A stretch of DNA of 64,000 bases from Fontibacter flavus. GTDB taxonomy: Bacteria > Bacteroidota > Bacteroidia > Cytophagales > Cyclobacteriaceae. Under the pieces are notes generated by a model, which worked only from the letters and a program-made list of their open reading frames with translations, was not told the DNA's origin and searched no databases. Where the stretch lies: contig NZ_JBHLWI010000013.1 in the NCBI RefSeq assembly GCF_042432905.1, positions 20,466 through 84,465 of the forward strand, in the 5' to 3' direction. A program made the position numbers and the translations under genes. Numbering within the stretch: the stretch's first letter is position 1; the number at the start of each line of letters is the position of its first letter. Below are positions 1-8,953 of this stretch, piece after piece.

Positions 1-933
1 CAACTCTTCAAACTCCGTGGTATCTACAGGATAAATACCCGCAAAAACCATAGGTTTAACATTTTCGAAACCTTTGATGGCAACATCACATGGACGTTTG
101 ATATGGGTAATGGTATCCCCTACTTTCACTTCTTTGGCTACTTTGATACCTGAAATCAAGTATCCTACATTACCGGCGGCAAGTGTCTGCTGAGGAATTT
201 GGTTGATGCCCAAAATACCGATTTCATCTGCGTCATACTCCCTGCCTGTATTGACAAACTTAATCTTGTCTCCTTTATTGATGGTTCCGTTGAAAACCCT
301 GAAAATTACCTCCACTCCTCTGAATGGATTGTAGACAGAGTCAAAAATCATCGCTTGCAGTGGTGCCTCAGGATCTCCTTTTGGAGCTGGGATTTTCTCA
401 ACCACTGCATTTAAGATTTCTTCGATACCGATCCCTTCTTTTCCGGAAGCCAAGACGATGTCCTCTCTATCACATCCTATCAATTCCATCACCTCATCTG
501 CTACCACCTCCGGATCAGCTCCTGGAAGGTCAATTTTATTCAGAACAGGAATGATTTCAAGATCATGTCCTATCGCAAGATACAAATTGGATATGGTTTG
601 GGCTTCGATTCCCTGAGAAGCATCTACAATCAGCAATGCCCCTTCACATGCTGCAATGGAACGGGATACCTCATAAGAAAAATCCACGTGTCCCGGGGTA
701 TCAATTAGATTGAGGATATATTCCTCACCTTTGTAATTATATTTCATCTGGATGGCGTGGGATTTGATGGTAATCCCTCTTTCACGCTCCAAATCCATAT
801 TGTCCAACAACTGGTCCTGCATATCGCGATCGCTTACCGTATTGGTAAACTGCAGCAAGCGGTCTGCCAATGTACTCTTCCCATGATCGATATGGGCGAT
901 GATACAGAAATTTCTAATTCTTTGCATATTCAT
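1..933 (-). CDS. lepA: Elongation factor 4 (LepA), N-terminal part
   Basis: Translational GTPase that binds the ribosome and promotes back-translocation under stress; acts in the cytosol. The reverse-strand frame stays open from the ATG at 931-933 to the window edge, giving the first 311 of about 600 residues, so the C-terminal part is missing only because the window ends. The P-loop reads AHIDHGKST near residues 13-21, followed by the G2/G3 region with ERGITIKS and DTPGHVDF and the G4 motif NKID; the order and wording are those of LepA, not EF-G. A second in-frame ATG two codons later is an alternative start. The neighbouring gene is divergent, so lepA probably has its own promoter in the 230 bp spacer. 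Confidence 0.96.
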   Translation of the reverse strand, partial: MNMQRIRNFCIIAHIDHGKSTLADRLLQFTNTVSDRDMQDQLLDNMDLERERGITIKSHAIQMKYNYKGEEYILNLIDTPGHVDFSYEVSRSIAACEGALLIVDASQGIEAQTISNLYLAIGHDLEIIPVLNKIDLPGADPEVVADEVMELIGCDREDIVLASGKEGIGIEEILNAVVEKIPAPKGDPEAPLQAMIFDSVYNPFRGVEVIFRVFNGTINKGDKIKFVNTGREYDADEIGILGINQIPQQTLAAGNVGYLISGIKVAKEVKVGDTITHIKRPCDVAIKGFENVKPMVFAGIYPVDTTEFEEL

Positions 934-1166
934 ACTGGCCGCAAAAATAGATAAAATTGTGGGTATTATTGATATTACATTTAAGTATCCCTTGAATTTT
1001 CGAGCTTGTTTTTTCGAAAAACTCTTCCTAGGCTTTTAAATGATTTGTAGAAACATAATGTTTTGGCCCATTATACCAGGATTGGGAACAAAATGCTTAT
1101 TCTTACTTGGTATTTTTACTGTTTTTGAGGCTTTCTTGTTTTCTTTGTCACCAGAAATGATGCAAC

Positions 1167-1712
1167 ATGAAAGCCATAGCAGACAAGAAAAAGGAACAAA
1201 ATATTGGAGAATACATCATCTACATGTACCAAATGGAGGACCTGTTAAGGGCCTTTCAGTTCAACCTGGATGAAGTCAATCAATACGTCATTTCCCATTA
1301 CCCCATTTCAGAAGAGGAAAAGACAGAAACATTAGAATGGTTTCAAAACATCGCTGATACCCTCAAAAAAGAAGGAAAAGAAGAAAAAGGAAGGCTTGAC
1401 AGCACCCAAGCATACGTAGCGGAGTTGGCCAAAATCCATTGGGAATTGCTTAAAACGGATAAATCCTATTTTGAACATTACCAAAAAGCCAAGCCTCATA
1501 TTCTACAACTTGTAATCGATGCTGGGAAAGACGCTCCCTCAAATGAAATCCAGATCTGTCTGAATGCCATTTATGGTTTGTTGTTGGCCAAGCTGAGAGG
1601 TAGGGAAGTGCCTACAGGAATATTAGATGCTACAGACAGTTTTGGAAATGTATTAAGCTACCTCAATTTTGTCTATTTTCAGAAAGAAAATGAAAAGTTG
1701 CAAAGAAATTAA
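1167..1712 (+). CDS. DUF4924 family protein
   Basis: A 181-residue soluble protein with no signal peptide or membrane segment. The N-terminus (EQNIGEYIIYMYQMEDLLRA near residues 10-29) matches the opening of the Bacteroidota-restricted DUF4924 family, whose function is unknown. The rest is predicted mainly helical with charged stretches, for example around residues 60-75 (KKEGKEEKG). It is transcribed away from lepA and ends one base before the stop of the convergent helicase gene; no terminator is visible between the two. An upstream ATG at 1158 in another frame is not used by this protein. Family recognition is from memory of the N-terminal pattern. Confidence 0.8.
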   Translation: MKAIADKKKEQNIGEYIIYMYQMEDLLRAFQFNLDEVNQYVISHYPISEEEKTETLEWFQNIADTLKKEGKEEKGRLDSTQAYVAELAKIHWELLKTDKSYFEHYQKAKPHILQLVIDAGKDAPSNEIQICLNAIYGLLLAKLRGREVPTGILDATDSFGNVLSYLNFVYFQKENEKLQRN

Positions 1713-1713
1713 C

Positions 1714-3642
1714 CTACTCTAGAAGCTCATATATGCTTTTGTAGCAACCATTAGCTTCTACATAATCCAAGAAAGCATTGTAAAAAGGGTGAGCGCTTAA
1801 AGTCGCACTATCTCCAATTACTATCAACTTCCTTTTGGCCCTGGTCAAGGCCACATTCATCCTTCTAGTATCAGAAAGAAAGCCGATTTCACCTTGGGTA
1901 TTGGACCTGACCAAACTGATTACTATGATATCCCTTTCCTGACCTTGAAATCCATCAATAGAATCAATGGTCAATAATTCTGAAAAAGCACGCAGATTAG
2001 GGAATTCATAGCTATCAAATACGAGTTCATTGAATCTACGAACCTGCGCTCTATAAGGTGCAATCAACCCAATGTTCCATTGGCTGTTTTTGATCACTGC
2101 CACCCCTACCCTTTTGATCAATGACTCCAGGTATTTTAAAGCAAACCGGGCTTCCTCCAGATTAAAAGTACTCAGGGACTCTTCTTCTGTTTGCTCAACA
2201 TATCCACTCCCTGCAGTATCAATAAATTCCAGTACAGGTTCTTCGGGGTTTAGGTAATGAAAATTGGTGTTTTCTGCAGCTTTCAGTCCATGATGATAAA
2301 AATACTCACTGGAAAAACCCATGATCAGTTCCGGCATCCTGTATTGCAAATCCAACATCTTAGAGGCGTACACCTGTCTCTTGATCACTTTCTCAAAAAG
2401 CGTTTCACGCAAACCAGCTTTCGCCGCTTCATAGGACTTGATTGTGGGCGGCAACTGGCAATGGTCCCCTGCCATTACCACTTTCTGAGCCTTTTGAATT
2501 GGAATCCAAGTGGCCGCTTCAAGCCCCTGAGCTGCCTCATCTATAAATACCACAGGAAATTTCATTCCTTTCATTGCCGAATTTGCCGCACCGACCAGAG
2601 TACAGGCGAACACCTGGGTCTGTTGAACAATATCATAAGTGATGTATTCTTCCAAATGTTCTGCTTCCACTTTGCAACGCGTAGCATCATCAAGCAACCT
2701 ACGCCTTTGCATCCGCTCTTCATGGCCAAAATTCCTTTTGTATTTTTGTCCTAGTTTACGGTACTCTTCAGCAGTTTTTTTAAGCTTTTTGAGATCCTTA
2801 TAACTATCATGAAGGGAAATTTTCGCATCCAATGTCTGGGACAATATGTGATCTTCTACCCTGGCAGGGTGACCTATTCTTAGCGTATGGACACCATTTT
2901 CATATAACTTCTCTACTAATAAATCAACAGCTGCATTGCTGGGTGCACAGACCAAAACCTGCTTGTATTGCTGCAATGACTGTTGGATTGCCTCCAATAG
3001 CGTCGTGGTCTTGCCTGTTCCCGGAGGACCATGGATAATGGCCACATCCTGTGCATTAGCAACTAATTTCAATGCTTCCTGCTGACTGGTATTGAGTTGA
3101 TTTTCTATCAGGACTTCTTCCTCTTCAAAAACTGCTGACTTATCTCCCAATAGAATCTCCTTCAATTCAGCCAACCTCCCTTTTTCTGCCTTTATGACAG
3201 ATTTTAGAGCGGACTCCATTTCTCTGTAGCTTGCTTCATCAAATAAAAGATCTATCCCGATTTTTCCTTTATGAAGCCATTCCGGCAGTTCTTCAACTTG
3301 AAGGGTTACCGTCATGATATCTTTTTTGACCTGATTGATGACCCCATTGATCCTCAAGTCAGGAGAACTGTGCATTTCCTGATTTGAAAAAATTGAAACT
3401 GATTTGCCTGACTGGAAAACATGACTTTGCTTGCTGTCAAACCTTTCCAAATCCACAATCCATCTTTCCCCATACCCTACGCGCGATTTTTTCAATTGAA
3501 CAGGATACCAACAGATCCCCTCATTTTTCTTATCTGAAATTGAGGTATATAGAAATTTTTTTTTGAACTGCTGCAAATCCTCATCCCACTCCTGCTTCAA
3601 AAGTTTTAAAGAAATCTTTAATTCTTCGTGTATATTTGGCAT
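1714..3642 (-). CDS. Superfamily 1 DNA/RNA helicase, IGHMBP2/Upf1-like
   Basis: ATP-dependent helicase of the Upf1-like SF1B group, about the usual length of bacterial IGHMBP2-like proteins (642 residues). An N-terminal region with a beta-rich nucleic-acid-binding look (residues 1-150) is followed by Walker A GPPGTGKT (205-212), the Q-motif-like NTSQQEAL just before it, Walker B/motif II DEAAQ, a motif III GDHCQLPPT, and C-terminal motifs GFQGQERD and NVALTRAKRKLIVIGD (V and VI). All motifs needed for ATPase activity are present. The substrate in the cell is unknown for bacterial members. It starts 67 bp from the divergent acpH-like gene, so the two may share a promoter region. Confidence 0.93.
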   Translation of the reverse strand: MPNIHEELKISLKLLKQEWDEDLQQFKKKFLYTSISDKKNEGICWYPVQLKKSRVGYGERWIVDLERFDSKQSHVFQSGKSVSIFSNQEMHSSPDLRINGVINQVKKDIMTVTLQVEELPEWLHKGKIGIDLLFDEASYREMESALKSVIKAEKGRLAELKEILLGDKSAVFEEEEVLIENQLNTSQQEALKLVANAQDVAIIHGPPGTGKTTTLLEAIQQSLQQYKQVLVCAPSNAAVDLLVEKLYENGVHTLRIGHPARVEDHILSQTLDAKISLHDSYKDLKKLKKTAEEYRKLGQKYKRNFGHEERMQRRRLLDDATRCKVEAEHLEEYITYDIVQQTQVFACTLVGAANSAMKGMKFPVVFIDEAAQGLEAATWIPIQKAQKVVMAGDHCQLPPTIKSYEAAKAGLRETLFEKVIKRQVYASKMLDLQYRMPELIMGFSSEYFYHHGLKAAENTNFHYLNPEEPVLEFIDTAGSGYVEQTEEESLSTFNLEEARFALKYLESLIKRVGVAVIKNSQWNIGLIAPYRAQVRRFNELVFDSYEFPNLRAFSELLTIDSIDGFQGQERDIIVISLVRSNTQGEIGFLSDTRRMNVALTRAKRKLIVIGDSATLSAHPFYNAFLDYVEANGCYKSIYELLE

Positions 3643-3709
3643 CTTTAATTAAATTTAACGCAAATCTAACAGTTAAACTTCACCCAACTATTACTGTTTT
3701 TGATAACCT

Positions 3710-4303
3710 GTGAATTATCTAGCACACGCATATTTATCCTTTGAAGAACCCAAAATCCTGGTCGGTAATTTTATTGGTGACTTTGTAAGGGGTTCAATCG
3801 AAAAATCTTACGAAAAAGAAATTGTTTCCGGCATCAAACTCCATTGGGCTATCGATAAATTTACCGATAACCATCCCGTTGTAAAAGAAGCCCAGGAAAT
3901 CCTAAAGCCTGAATATGGAAGATACTCCACCGTAATCACGGACATGTACTTCGATTACTTTTTGGCAAAATATTGGAAAAACTACCACCACCAACCTTTG
4001 GAGGATTACGTTCAAAACGTCTATGAAACCATCGATAGCTTTAGGGATATCGTCCCACAAAAGTTCCTGACGACCTTTGCCTATATGAGGTATTACAATT
4101 GGTTAGGTGGCTATGGAGAACTGGACGGTATACGCCGAGCAATGACCGGTATGGCAAAAAAAACCAGGTTTAAATCCAACCTCGACACTGCACACATCTT
4201 TCTTGATGAACATCACGAATTCTTGAGGTTGCACTTTGGTGATTTCTTTGAAGACCTCGTTAGCCATTCAAGAAGTAAACTACAAGAATTAAAGTCAACA
4301 TGA
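3710..4303 (+). CDS. acpH: Acyl carrier protein phosphodiesterase (AcpH family)
   Basis: Hydrolyses the phosphopantetheine arm from holo-ACP. The start codon is GTG: the family's conserved opening NYLAHA follows directly, and no ATG lies nearby upstream in frame. The sequence keeps the family pattern with an Asp at residue 24 in the segment GNFIGDFVRG, the position equivalent to the metal-ligand Asp of E. coli AcpH, and HWAIDKFTDNH further on. Length (197 residues) is normal for the family. It overlaps the next gene by four bases (ATGA), which points to translational coupling with the small membrane protein downstream. Confidence 0.88.
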   Translation: MNYLAHAYLSFEEPKILVGNFIGDFVRGSIEKSYEKEIVSGIKLHWAIDKFTDNHPVVKEAQEILKPEYGRYSTVITDMYFDYFLAKYWKNYHHQPLEDYVQNVYETIDSFRDIVPQKFLTTFAYMRYYNWLGGYGELDGIRRAMTGMAKKTRFKSNLDTAHIFLDEHHEFLRLHFGDFFEDLVSHSRSKLQELKST

Positions 4304-4785
4304 TCCAGTGTAAACCAAAAACCAAAACCTACATTGCTTTGGGTTTGGTATTAGTAGTTCTAATTTCCGGACTGATTTACATACTCAACCACTTTGCCAC
4401 GCAGCGCACCTTTGGACTGTGGTTTTATTTACTTTCTGCCACGCTCATCACCTTGGTTACCCTTCTGCTTTTAGTTAAAATGATGGCAGCCTACAAATTT
4501 ATTTCAGCCGGAAAAGAACAGATCATTACGAGATTACCTTTAAAAGGAATGACCAAGCACTATAATCTACCCCAGGTTTTGGTATGGGAGGAGGAAAAAA
4601 TGATTTCCAATAAAAGGGAATTCAAACAATTGACCATCGTATTTGATGACAAAAATTCCTTCACGATCAGCAACCATGAACATGACAATTACGATCAGTT
4701 TGTCAACTACCTTAATAAAAAAGTAGCCTCCAAAAAGATTGATGCCGTAAAAAAATCTAAAAGCGCAAAGCAAAAGAACCGGTAA
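4300..4785 (+). CDS. Small membrane protein with two N-terminal TM helices
   Basis: Unrecognised protein of 161 residues. Two hydrophobic segments (about residues 12-29 and 40-60) form a hairpin, followed by a soluble part with beta-strand character (residues 68-138) that resembles the general architecture of bacterial PH-like membrane proteins, and a very basic C-terminal tail rich in Lys (139-161). Start overlaps the acpH stop by ATGA, so it is almost certainly in the same operon. Its last 29 bases overlap the 3' end of the convergent porin gene. The PH-like idea is inference from topology only. Confidence 0.75.
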   Translation: MIQCKPKTKTYIALGLVLVVLISGLIYILNHFATQRTFGLWFYLLSATLITLVTLLLLVKMMAAYKFISAGKEQIITRLPLKGMTKHYNLPQVLVWEEEKMISNKREFKQLTIVFDDKNSFTISNHEHDNYDQFVNYLNKKVASKKIDAVKKSKSAKQKNR

Positions 4786-5806
4786 TAGCCGTATTGCCTT
4801 TGCTAAACCTGCCGCCGGGCAAGGTAAAGACTGCCTCAGGACTGAAAAACTGCCTGGCCTCCAATCGGAATACGGCATTTTCCTGAATCTTATAATCGAC
4901 ATTTGCAGATAAACCTGAGATTTTCAAACCCTCATCCAGTATGATCCCCTTTGGATCAGAATATTGCTCCAATCTACCTGCCAGATGAAATCTATCTCCT
5001 AAAGCTCTTCGCAAAGAGGCTGTGATGCCATACCACTGATTGGGATTACCAAAATAGGCCTCCTGTATACCATAATCCCCACCAATCGTCACTCCCCATT
5101 TGCCAGGTTCATACTGAATGTAGAAATTGTTGAAAAAACGGAATAAGCGTACAGGGTCAGGCCCCTCATTACCGAAATAATTAGAATAATTAACCTTAAG
5201 ACCATCTATTGGACTATAGTTGACGCCCAGCCCAAATCCTATCCCCTGCTTCCTTTCTTGTCTTTGGACATTTTGCCAGCCGTTTGTCAACCAAAAAGTC
5301 AGATCCATTTTGGCAGAAAGTTCATAAGTAAATCTTGCTCCTGTAAAAAAGTAGGGGGAATTATCAGCCAGCAAGCTTCTGCTCAAATGCCAGCCATCCA
5401 TGCCATACCAACTTTCAAAACCAATATGTGAAGGCATGATGCCCACATCCAGCCAAAGTCTGGGATGGAGCCTTACCCCAACAGATGCTTCATTTAACAA
5501 TCTTGCCCATGTAGGCTCATTAGCCAAATTGAATTGGGCATAGGTACCCCCCATTAAAGCCATATTGGCCCTGATATGCTCTGAAGAATACGCTGCCTTT
5601 ATCAATGCAAGATTAAAACTAAATTCATTGTGTCTGGAAAAATTGTATAAAAAAGATGGCCTATTATGATCATCCGGGCGGTTAAAATCATAAGAATAAT
5701 AGGTTTCCAAATACCCGGAAAAAGTAAAATCGCCAATCTCTTTTTGTTGGGAAAAAATCACCCCAATCACCATACTGAAAAACAGAGTTAGAAAAGCCTT
5801 TTTCAT
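4757..5806 (-). CDS. Outer membrane beta-barrel porin (OmpL-like, BBP2 type)
   Basis: Secreted outer-membrane protein of 349 residues with a cleavable signal peptide (MKKAFLTLFFSMVIGVIFSQ). The mature part consists of alternating beta strands and ends in an aromatic residue after SFALRF, the typical outer-membrane assembly signal. The pattern SGYLETYYSYDFNRPDDHNRP near the N-terminus and SHIGFESWYGMDGWHLSRS in the middle are characteristic of the putative porin family BBP2 common in Bacteroidota. Substrate cannot be read from sequence. The gene follows ppa but a hairpin separates them, so it is probably transcribed from its own start or by read-through. Confidence 0.85.
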   Translation of the reverse strand: MKKAFLTLFFSMVIGVIFSQQKEIGDFTFSGYLETYYSYDFNRPDDHNRPSFLYNFSRHNEFSFNLALIKAAYSSEHIRANMALMGGTYAQFNLANEPTWARLLNEASVGVRLHPRLWLDVGIMPSHIGFESWYGMDGWHLSRSLLADNSPYFFTGARFTYELSAKMDLTFWLTNGWQNVQRQERKQGIGFGLGVNYSPIDGLKVNYSNYFGNEGPDPVRLFRFFNNFYIQYEPGKWGVTIGGDYGIQEAYFGNPNQWYGITASLRRALGDRFHLAGRLEQYSDPKGIILDEGLKISGLSANVDYKIQENAVFRLEARQFFSPEAVFTLPGGRFSKGNTAITGSFALRF

Positions 5807-5827
5807 TTGCGATATTATAAACGTAAA

Positions 5828-5854
5828 AAGCCCGAAAAATTAATTTCGGGCTTT
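5828..5854 (-). terminator. Hairpin terminator after ppa
   Basis: Perfect 11-bp stem (AAAGCCCGAAA at 5828-5838 with TTTCGGGCTTT at 5844-5854) and a 5-base AT loop, starting four bases beyond the ppa stop. Reading along the reverse strand the stem ends in five T residues. It lies between ppa and the porin gene on the same strand. Confidence 0.8.
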
Positions 5855-5857
5855 ATT

Positions 5858-6397
5858 TTATCTCTGGGTTCTAAAATTACGGTCGTATAACTCAATACTT
5901 TCCTTTACAATTTTATAGGCTTCTTCTTTACCCAAGAAATCCTCCACTTTTACTTCCTTGTTTTCCAGCTTTTTGTAATCTTCAAAGAATCTGTGAACCT
6001 CTTTCATCAAATGCGGAGGCAGTTCATCAATATCACTGATATAGTTGACAGACTGATCGTCAGCCGCCACAGCAATGATTTTATCATCAGCCTCTCCACC
6101 GTCAACCATCCTCATCACACCAATGACTTTTGCTTTAACCAAGGTCATGGAAGGTATATCGATCTGGGAAATGATCAAAATATCCAAGGGGTCTTTGTCA
6201 TCACAAAATGTCTGCGGGATAAAACCATAATTTGCAGGATAATGCACTGCGGAAAACAACACCCTGTCCAAAAGCAACATACCTGTTTTCTTATCGAGCT
6301 CATATTTCCCTTTGCTTCCTTTTGGAATCTCTATTACTCCCATCACGTACTCTGGAGCTTCTTTTCCTATTTGCACATCGTGCCATGGATTGATCAT
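5858..6397 (-). CDS. ppa: Inorganic pyrophosphatase, family I
   Basis: Cytosolic enzyme that hydrolyses pyrophosphate and so drives biosynthetic reactions. The 179-residue length is typical for bacterial family I enzymes. The active-site motif DKDPLDILI carries the metal-binding Asp residues, preceded by YPANYGFIPQTFCDD, and ELDKKTG supplies the conserved Glu and Lys near the N-terminus. The start ATG is followed by INPWHDV, as in homologues. It is a single gene with a terminator directly behind it; the box GCAAATTA at 6428-6435, read in reverse as TAATTTGC, is a possible -7 element but no good -33 partner was seen. Confidence 0.95.
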   Translation of the reverse strand: MINPWHDVQIGKEAPEYVMGVIEIPKGSKGKYELDKKTGMLLLDRVLFSAVHYPANYGFIPQTFCDDKDPLDILIISQIDIPSMTLVKAKVIGVMRMVDGGEADDKIIAVAADDQSVNYISDIDELPPHLMKEVHRFFEDYKKLENKEVKVEDFLGKEEAYKIVKESIELYDRNFRTQR

Positions 6398-6839
6398 AAT
6401 GAAAAACTTTAAGTTTTAAAACGGGCTGCAAATTACGCTCAAATCGTGTTTTAACAAAACATGAAGTTGTGTTTTTGACTTTAGAAACCCTACGCAGGCT
6501 TAAAGCTATATCAATTTATCATTTTAGTTTAGTTCAAACACATGAAACTTTGCACTAGGGGGGTAAAACCTCTACCTTCACTGTCATTAAACTATAAAAT
6601 CTTTAAAACTTCTTGTTTGAATGCATGGTAGTAAAAGATTTTTTTTTGAAGGGCAACTGTCTGATAATTAAAGGAGAATCACCAAATCAGTTTGCTTTGG
6701 ATGTAAACAAAAACTAAATTGTTTTTAAGCTGTAAAAATTTCTTTCGATATTTGATAAAACACCGTTGAGTTACTTTGCCCAATTTTCATGAAGTAATGC
6801 TTTATCAAAAATTTAAAGTACTTAAAAAAATAAAATCAC
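6398..6839. other. Intergenic region between ppa and the receiver gene
   Basis: A 442-bp AT-rich spacer between divergent genes. Apart from the candidate promoter at 6751-6778 it holds no open frame with a credible start, no strong hairpin and no repeat that I could see. A run of nine T residues lies near 6640-6648. It is long enough to hold a small RNA, but nothing specific supports one. Confidence 0.4.
6751..6778 (+). promoter_or_regulatory. Candidate Bacteroidota-type promoter of the receiver gene
   Basis: TTTG at 6751-6754 is followed after 17 bases by TACTTTG at 6772-6778, close to the Bacteroidota pattern TTTG-N(17-23)-TAnnTTTG. The predicted transcription start would leave a leader of about 55 bases before the ATG at 6840. 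Confidence 0.35.
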
Positions 6840-7313
6840 ATGTCTGATACCCCTCAAAAGCCAATAAGGATTTTATATATAGATGACGAAGAGATAAATC
6901 TGCAAGCTTTTAAATCGACCTTTAAAAGGGACTTCAAAATTCTTGTGGCTCTATCGGCAAAGGAAGCTAGAGAAATCTTAAAAGAGCAAGAGGTGGACAT
7001 CATTATTACGGATCAAAGAATGCCTGTCGAAACCGGATTGGATTTCTTGGTTTCAATAATGCCTAATTACCATGATCCAATTAGAATTCTTTTAACTGCT
7101 TATACGGACATTCAGGTAGTATCAGACGCTATCCAAAAAGGGATTATCTATCATTATTTAACAAAGCCCTGGGATGAAGATTATTTGCGTAACATCATCC
7201 ACAATGCTTATGAGGTCTATAATTTGAGACAGGAAAATCTCAAATTAAAAAGGGAGCTTGCTATAGCTAAGGATCAACTGGATAAAATTTCAGGGCAGAA
7301 TCAACTATCCTAA
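6840..7313 (+). CDS. Stand-alone response regulator receiver protein
   Basis: A 157-residue CheY-like receiver domain with no output domain. Acidic pocket D15/D16/E17, phospho-acceptor D58 in IIITDQRMP, T86 in LLTAYTD and K109 in YLTKPW are all present, so it should be phosphorylated. The DQRMP and LTKPW wording is that of receivers usually joined to HD-GYP output domains. Here the protein instead ends with a short coiled coil (about residues 122-150, ENLKLKRELAIAKDQLDKIS). No histidine kinase lies in the window, so the partner is unknown. The gene has its own promoter candidate and overlaps the convergent ald gene by four bases. Confidence 0.92.
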   Translation: MSDTPQKPIRILYIDDEEINLQAFKSTFKRDFKILVALSAKEAREILKEQEVDIIITDQRMPVETGLDFLVSIMPNYHDPIRILLTAYTDIQVVSDAIQKGIIYHYLTKPWDEDYLRNIIHNAYEVYNLRQENLKLKRELAIAKDQLDKISGQNQLS

Positions 7314-8524
7314 TACCTAGCAGCTAGTAAAAGCTGCAGCTCTTTATGAGGCATGGAGAATTTTCTGGCCAAATAGGCATTGGTCAAGCTTCCCCTGTAG
7401 GTATACACACCTTTCATAAACCATTTATAATTAAAGATCATCTCTTCCGCACCTCTGAGATCAGCCATTTGAAGCACAATTGGAGTAAATATATTGCTTA
7501 GCGCCACTGATGCTGTACGGGCAACCCTTGATGGAATATTTGGCACGCAATAATGGATTATCCCGTGCTTTGTGAAAGTTGGTTTGTCATGGGAAGTCAT
7601 TTCTGCGGTTTCTATACAGCCTCCCTGATCAATGCTCACATCGATAATGATACTTCCTTCCATCATACCCGCCACCATCTCCTCACTGACCACAATCTTA
7701 TTTTTACCTTTTTCAGCCCTCAATGCACCAATCACAACATCGGCTTCCTTGAGCGCTTGCCCCAAAGTATAATTATCAATGGTTGAGGTATAAACCTGCT
7801 GGCCTAATAACTGCTTTATCCTTCTTAACTTATAAATATGATTATCAAAAACCTTGATACTTGCTCCTAATCCAAGGGCTGTTCTTGCGGTATATTCTGC
7901 TACAGTTCCAGCACCTATGATGACCACCTCTGTAGGTGGCACACCGGTAATACCACCCAAAATCAGTCCTTTGCCGTCATTCACACTGCTCAAATATTCC
8001 GCTGCAATCAGCATCACCGTGCTACCGGCAATCTCACTCATAGCCCTTACAACTGGCATCCCACCCACCTTATCTTCCAGATTTTCAAAAGCTACAGAAG
8101 TAATTCGTTTTTTATTCAGCGCATGTACATAATCCGCATGTTGCTTTCCTAACTGCAAAGCCGAAATAAGGCAGGCTCCAGGCCTCATATATTCAATCTC
8201 CTCTGGAGTTGGCGGTTCAACTTTAAAAATCACTTCTGCATCATAGGCCTCTTTAGCTGAATAAACGACTTTTGCTCCTGCGTCGGAATATTCTTGGTCT
8301 GAAAACTTGGATAGGAGCCCCGCATTGGATTCGACTATCACCTGTTGGCCATTATTGACTAAAAGTTTAACAGCCTCCGGAGTAAATACTACTCTTTTTT
8401 CCTGAGCGGCTATTTCCTTTGGCAATCCTATCACCAAAGAATTTTTAGCTGATTTCACCTTTGCAGGTGCTTCCTTTGGGTAAATCCCAATTCCTTCTGT
8501 TAACTCAACCATACTTTTCGCCAT
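7310..8524 (-). CDS. ald: Alanine dehydrogenase
   Basis: NAD-dependent conversion of L-alanine to pyruvate and ammonia. The protein has the N-terminal catalytic half (GLPKEIAAQEKRVVFTPEAV near residues 33-52, then IFKVEPPT with the substrate-binding Lys) and a Rossmann fold with VVIIGAGTVAEYTARTALGLGA, then the family signature SIDQGGCIET and the C-terminal MPSR-like segment VPNIPSRVART. At 404 residues it is about 30 longer than typical Ald because of an N-terminal extension. It overlaps the end of tsaE by 20 bases and follows porX-tsaE, so the three genes probably form one operon. Confidence 0.93.
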   Translation of the reverse strand: MAKSMVELTEGIGIYPKEAPAKVKSAKNSLVIGLPKEIAAQEKRVVFTPEAVKLLVNNGQQVIVESNAGLLSKFSDQEYSDAGAKVVYSAKEAYDAEVIFKVEPPTPEEIEYMRPGACLISALQLGKQHADYVHALNKKRITSVAFENLEDKVGGMPVVRAMSEIAGSTVMLIAAEYLSSVNDGKGLILGGITGVPPTEVVIIGAGTVAEYTARTALGLGASIKVFDNHIYKLRRIKQLLGQQVYTSTIDNYTLGQALKEADVVIGALRAEKGKNKIVVSEEMVAGMMEGSIIIDVSIDQGGCIETAEMTSHDKPTFTKHGIIHYCVPNIPSRVARTASVALSNIFTPIVLQMADLRGAEEMIFNYKWFMKGVYTYRGSLTNAYLARKFSMPHKELQLLLAARY

Positions 8525-8948
8525 TTATGACTCTTTCTAAAATGATTGTCCTGGATTCATCCTCTTCAGCTTTGATGCTAATAAGAATAAAATTTTCAGG
8601 AACATACTCCGGTATACGCTCTGCCCATTCCAACCAACAATTGTGCCCACTGTAAAAATACTCATCAATTCCGATTTCCAGTACTTCTTCCGATTCTTCT
8701 ATCCTGTAAAAGTCAAAGTGGTAAAAAATCTTCCCTTTATCATTTCTATATTCATTGACAATGGAGAAAGTTGGGCTCGAAACAGGATCTACTATTCCAT
8801 TTTTTTTTGCTATGGCTCTGATCAGTGTGGTCTTGCCTGCCCCCATCTGCCCCTTGAACACCCAAATCTTCTCCTCTCCACAGTAGGATATGATTTCTTG
8901 TGCAACAATATCAAGTTGTTGAAGGGATTGACAATGAATTGTTTTCAA
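8505..8948 (-). CDS. tsaE: tRNA threonylcarbamoyladenosine biosynthesis ATPase TsaE
   Basis: P-loop ATPase that works with TsaB/TsaD to form t6A37 on ANN-decoding tRNAs. Walker A is GQMGAGKTT near residues 33-41, followed by the family segments SSPTFSIVNEY and HFDFYRIE and by WLEWAERIP. The 147-residue length is normal. It starts five bases after the porX stop and its own 3' end overlaps ald by 20 bases, which suggests a co-transcribed porX-tsaE-ald unit. From memory, this gene order recurs in Bacteroidota. Confidence 0.94.
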   Translation of the reverse strand: MKTIHCQSLQQLDIVAQEIISYCGEEKIWVFKGQMGAGKTTLIRAIAKKNGIVDPVSSPTFSIVNEYRNDKGKIFYHFDFYRIEESEEVLEIGIDEYFYSGHNCWLEWAERIPEYVPENFILISIKAEEDESRTIILERVINGEKYG

Positions 8949-8953
8949 GACTT

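Noticed and set aside
1040..1273. Plus-strand frame of 77 codons before the DUF4924 gene
   Set aside because: It overlaps the start of DUF4924 in another frame and has a random composition.
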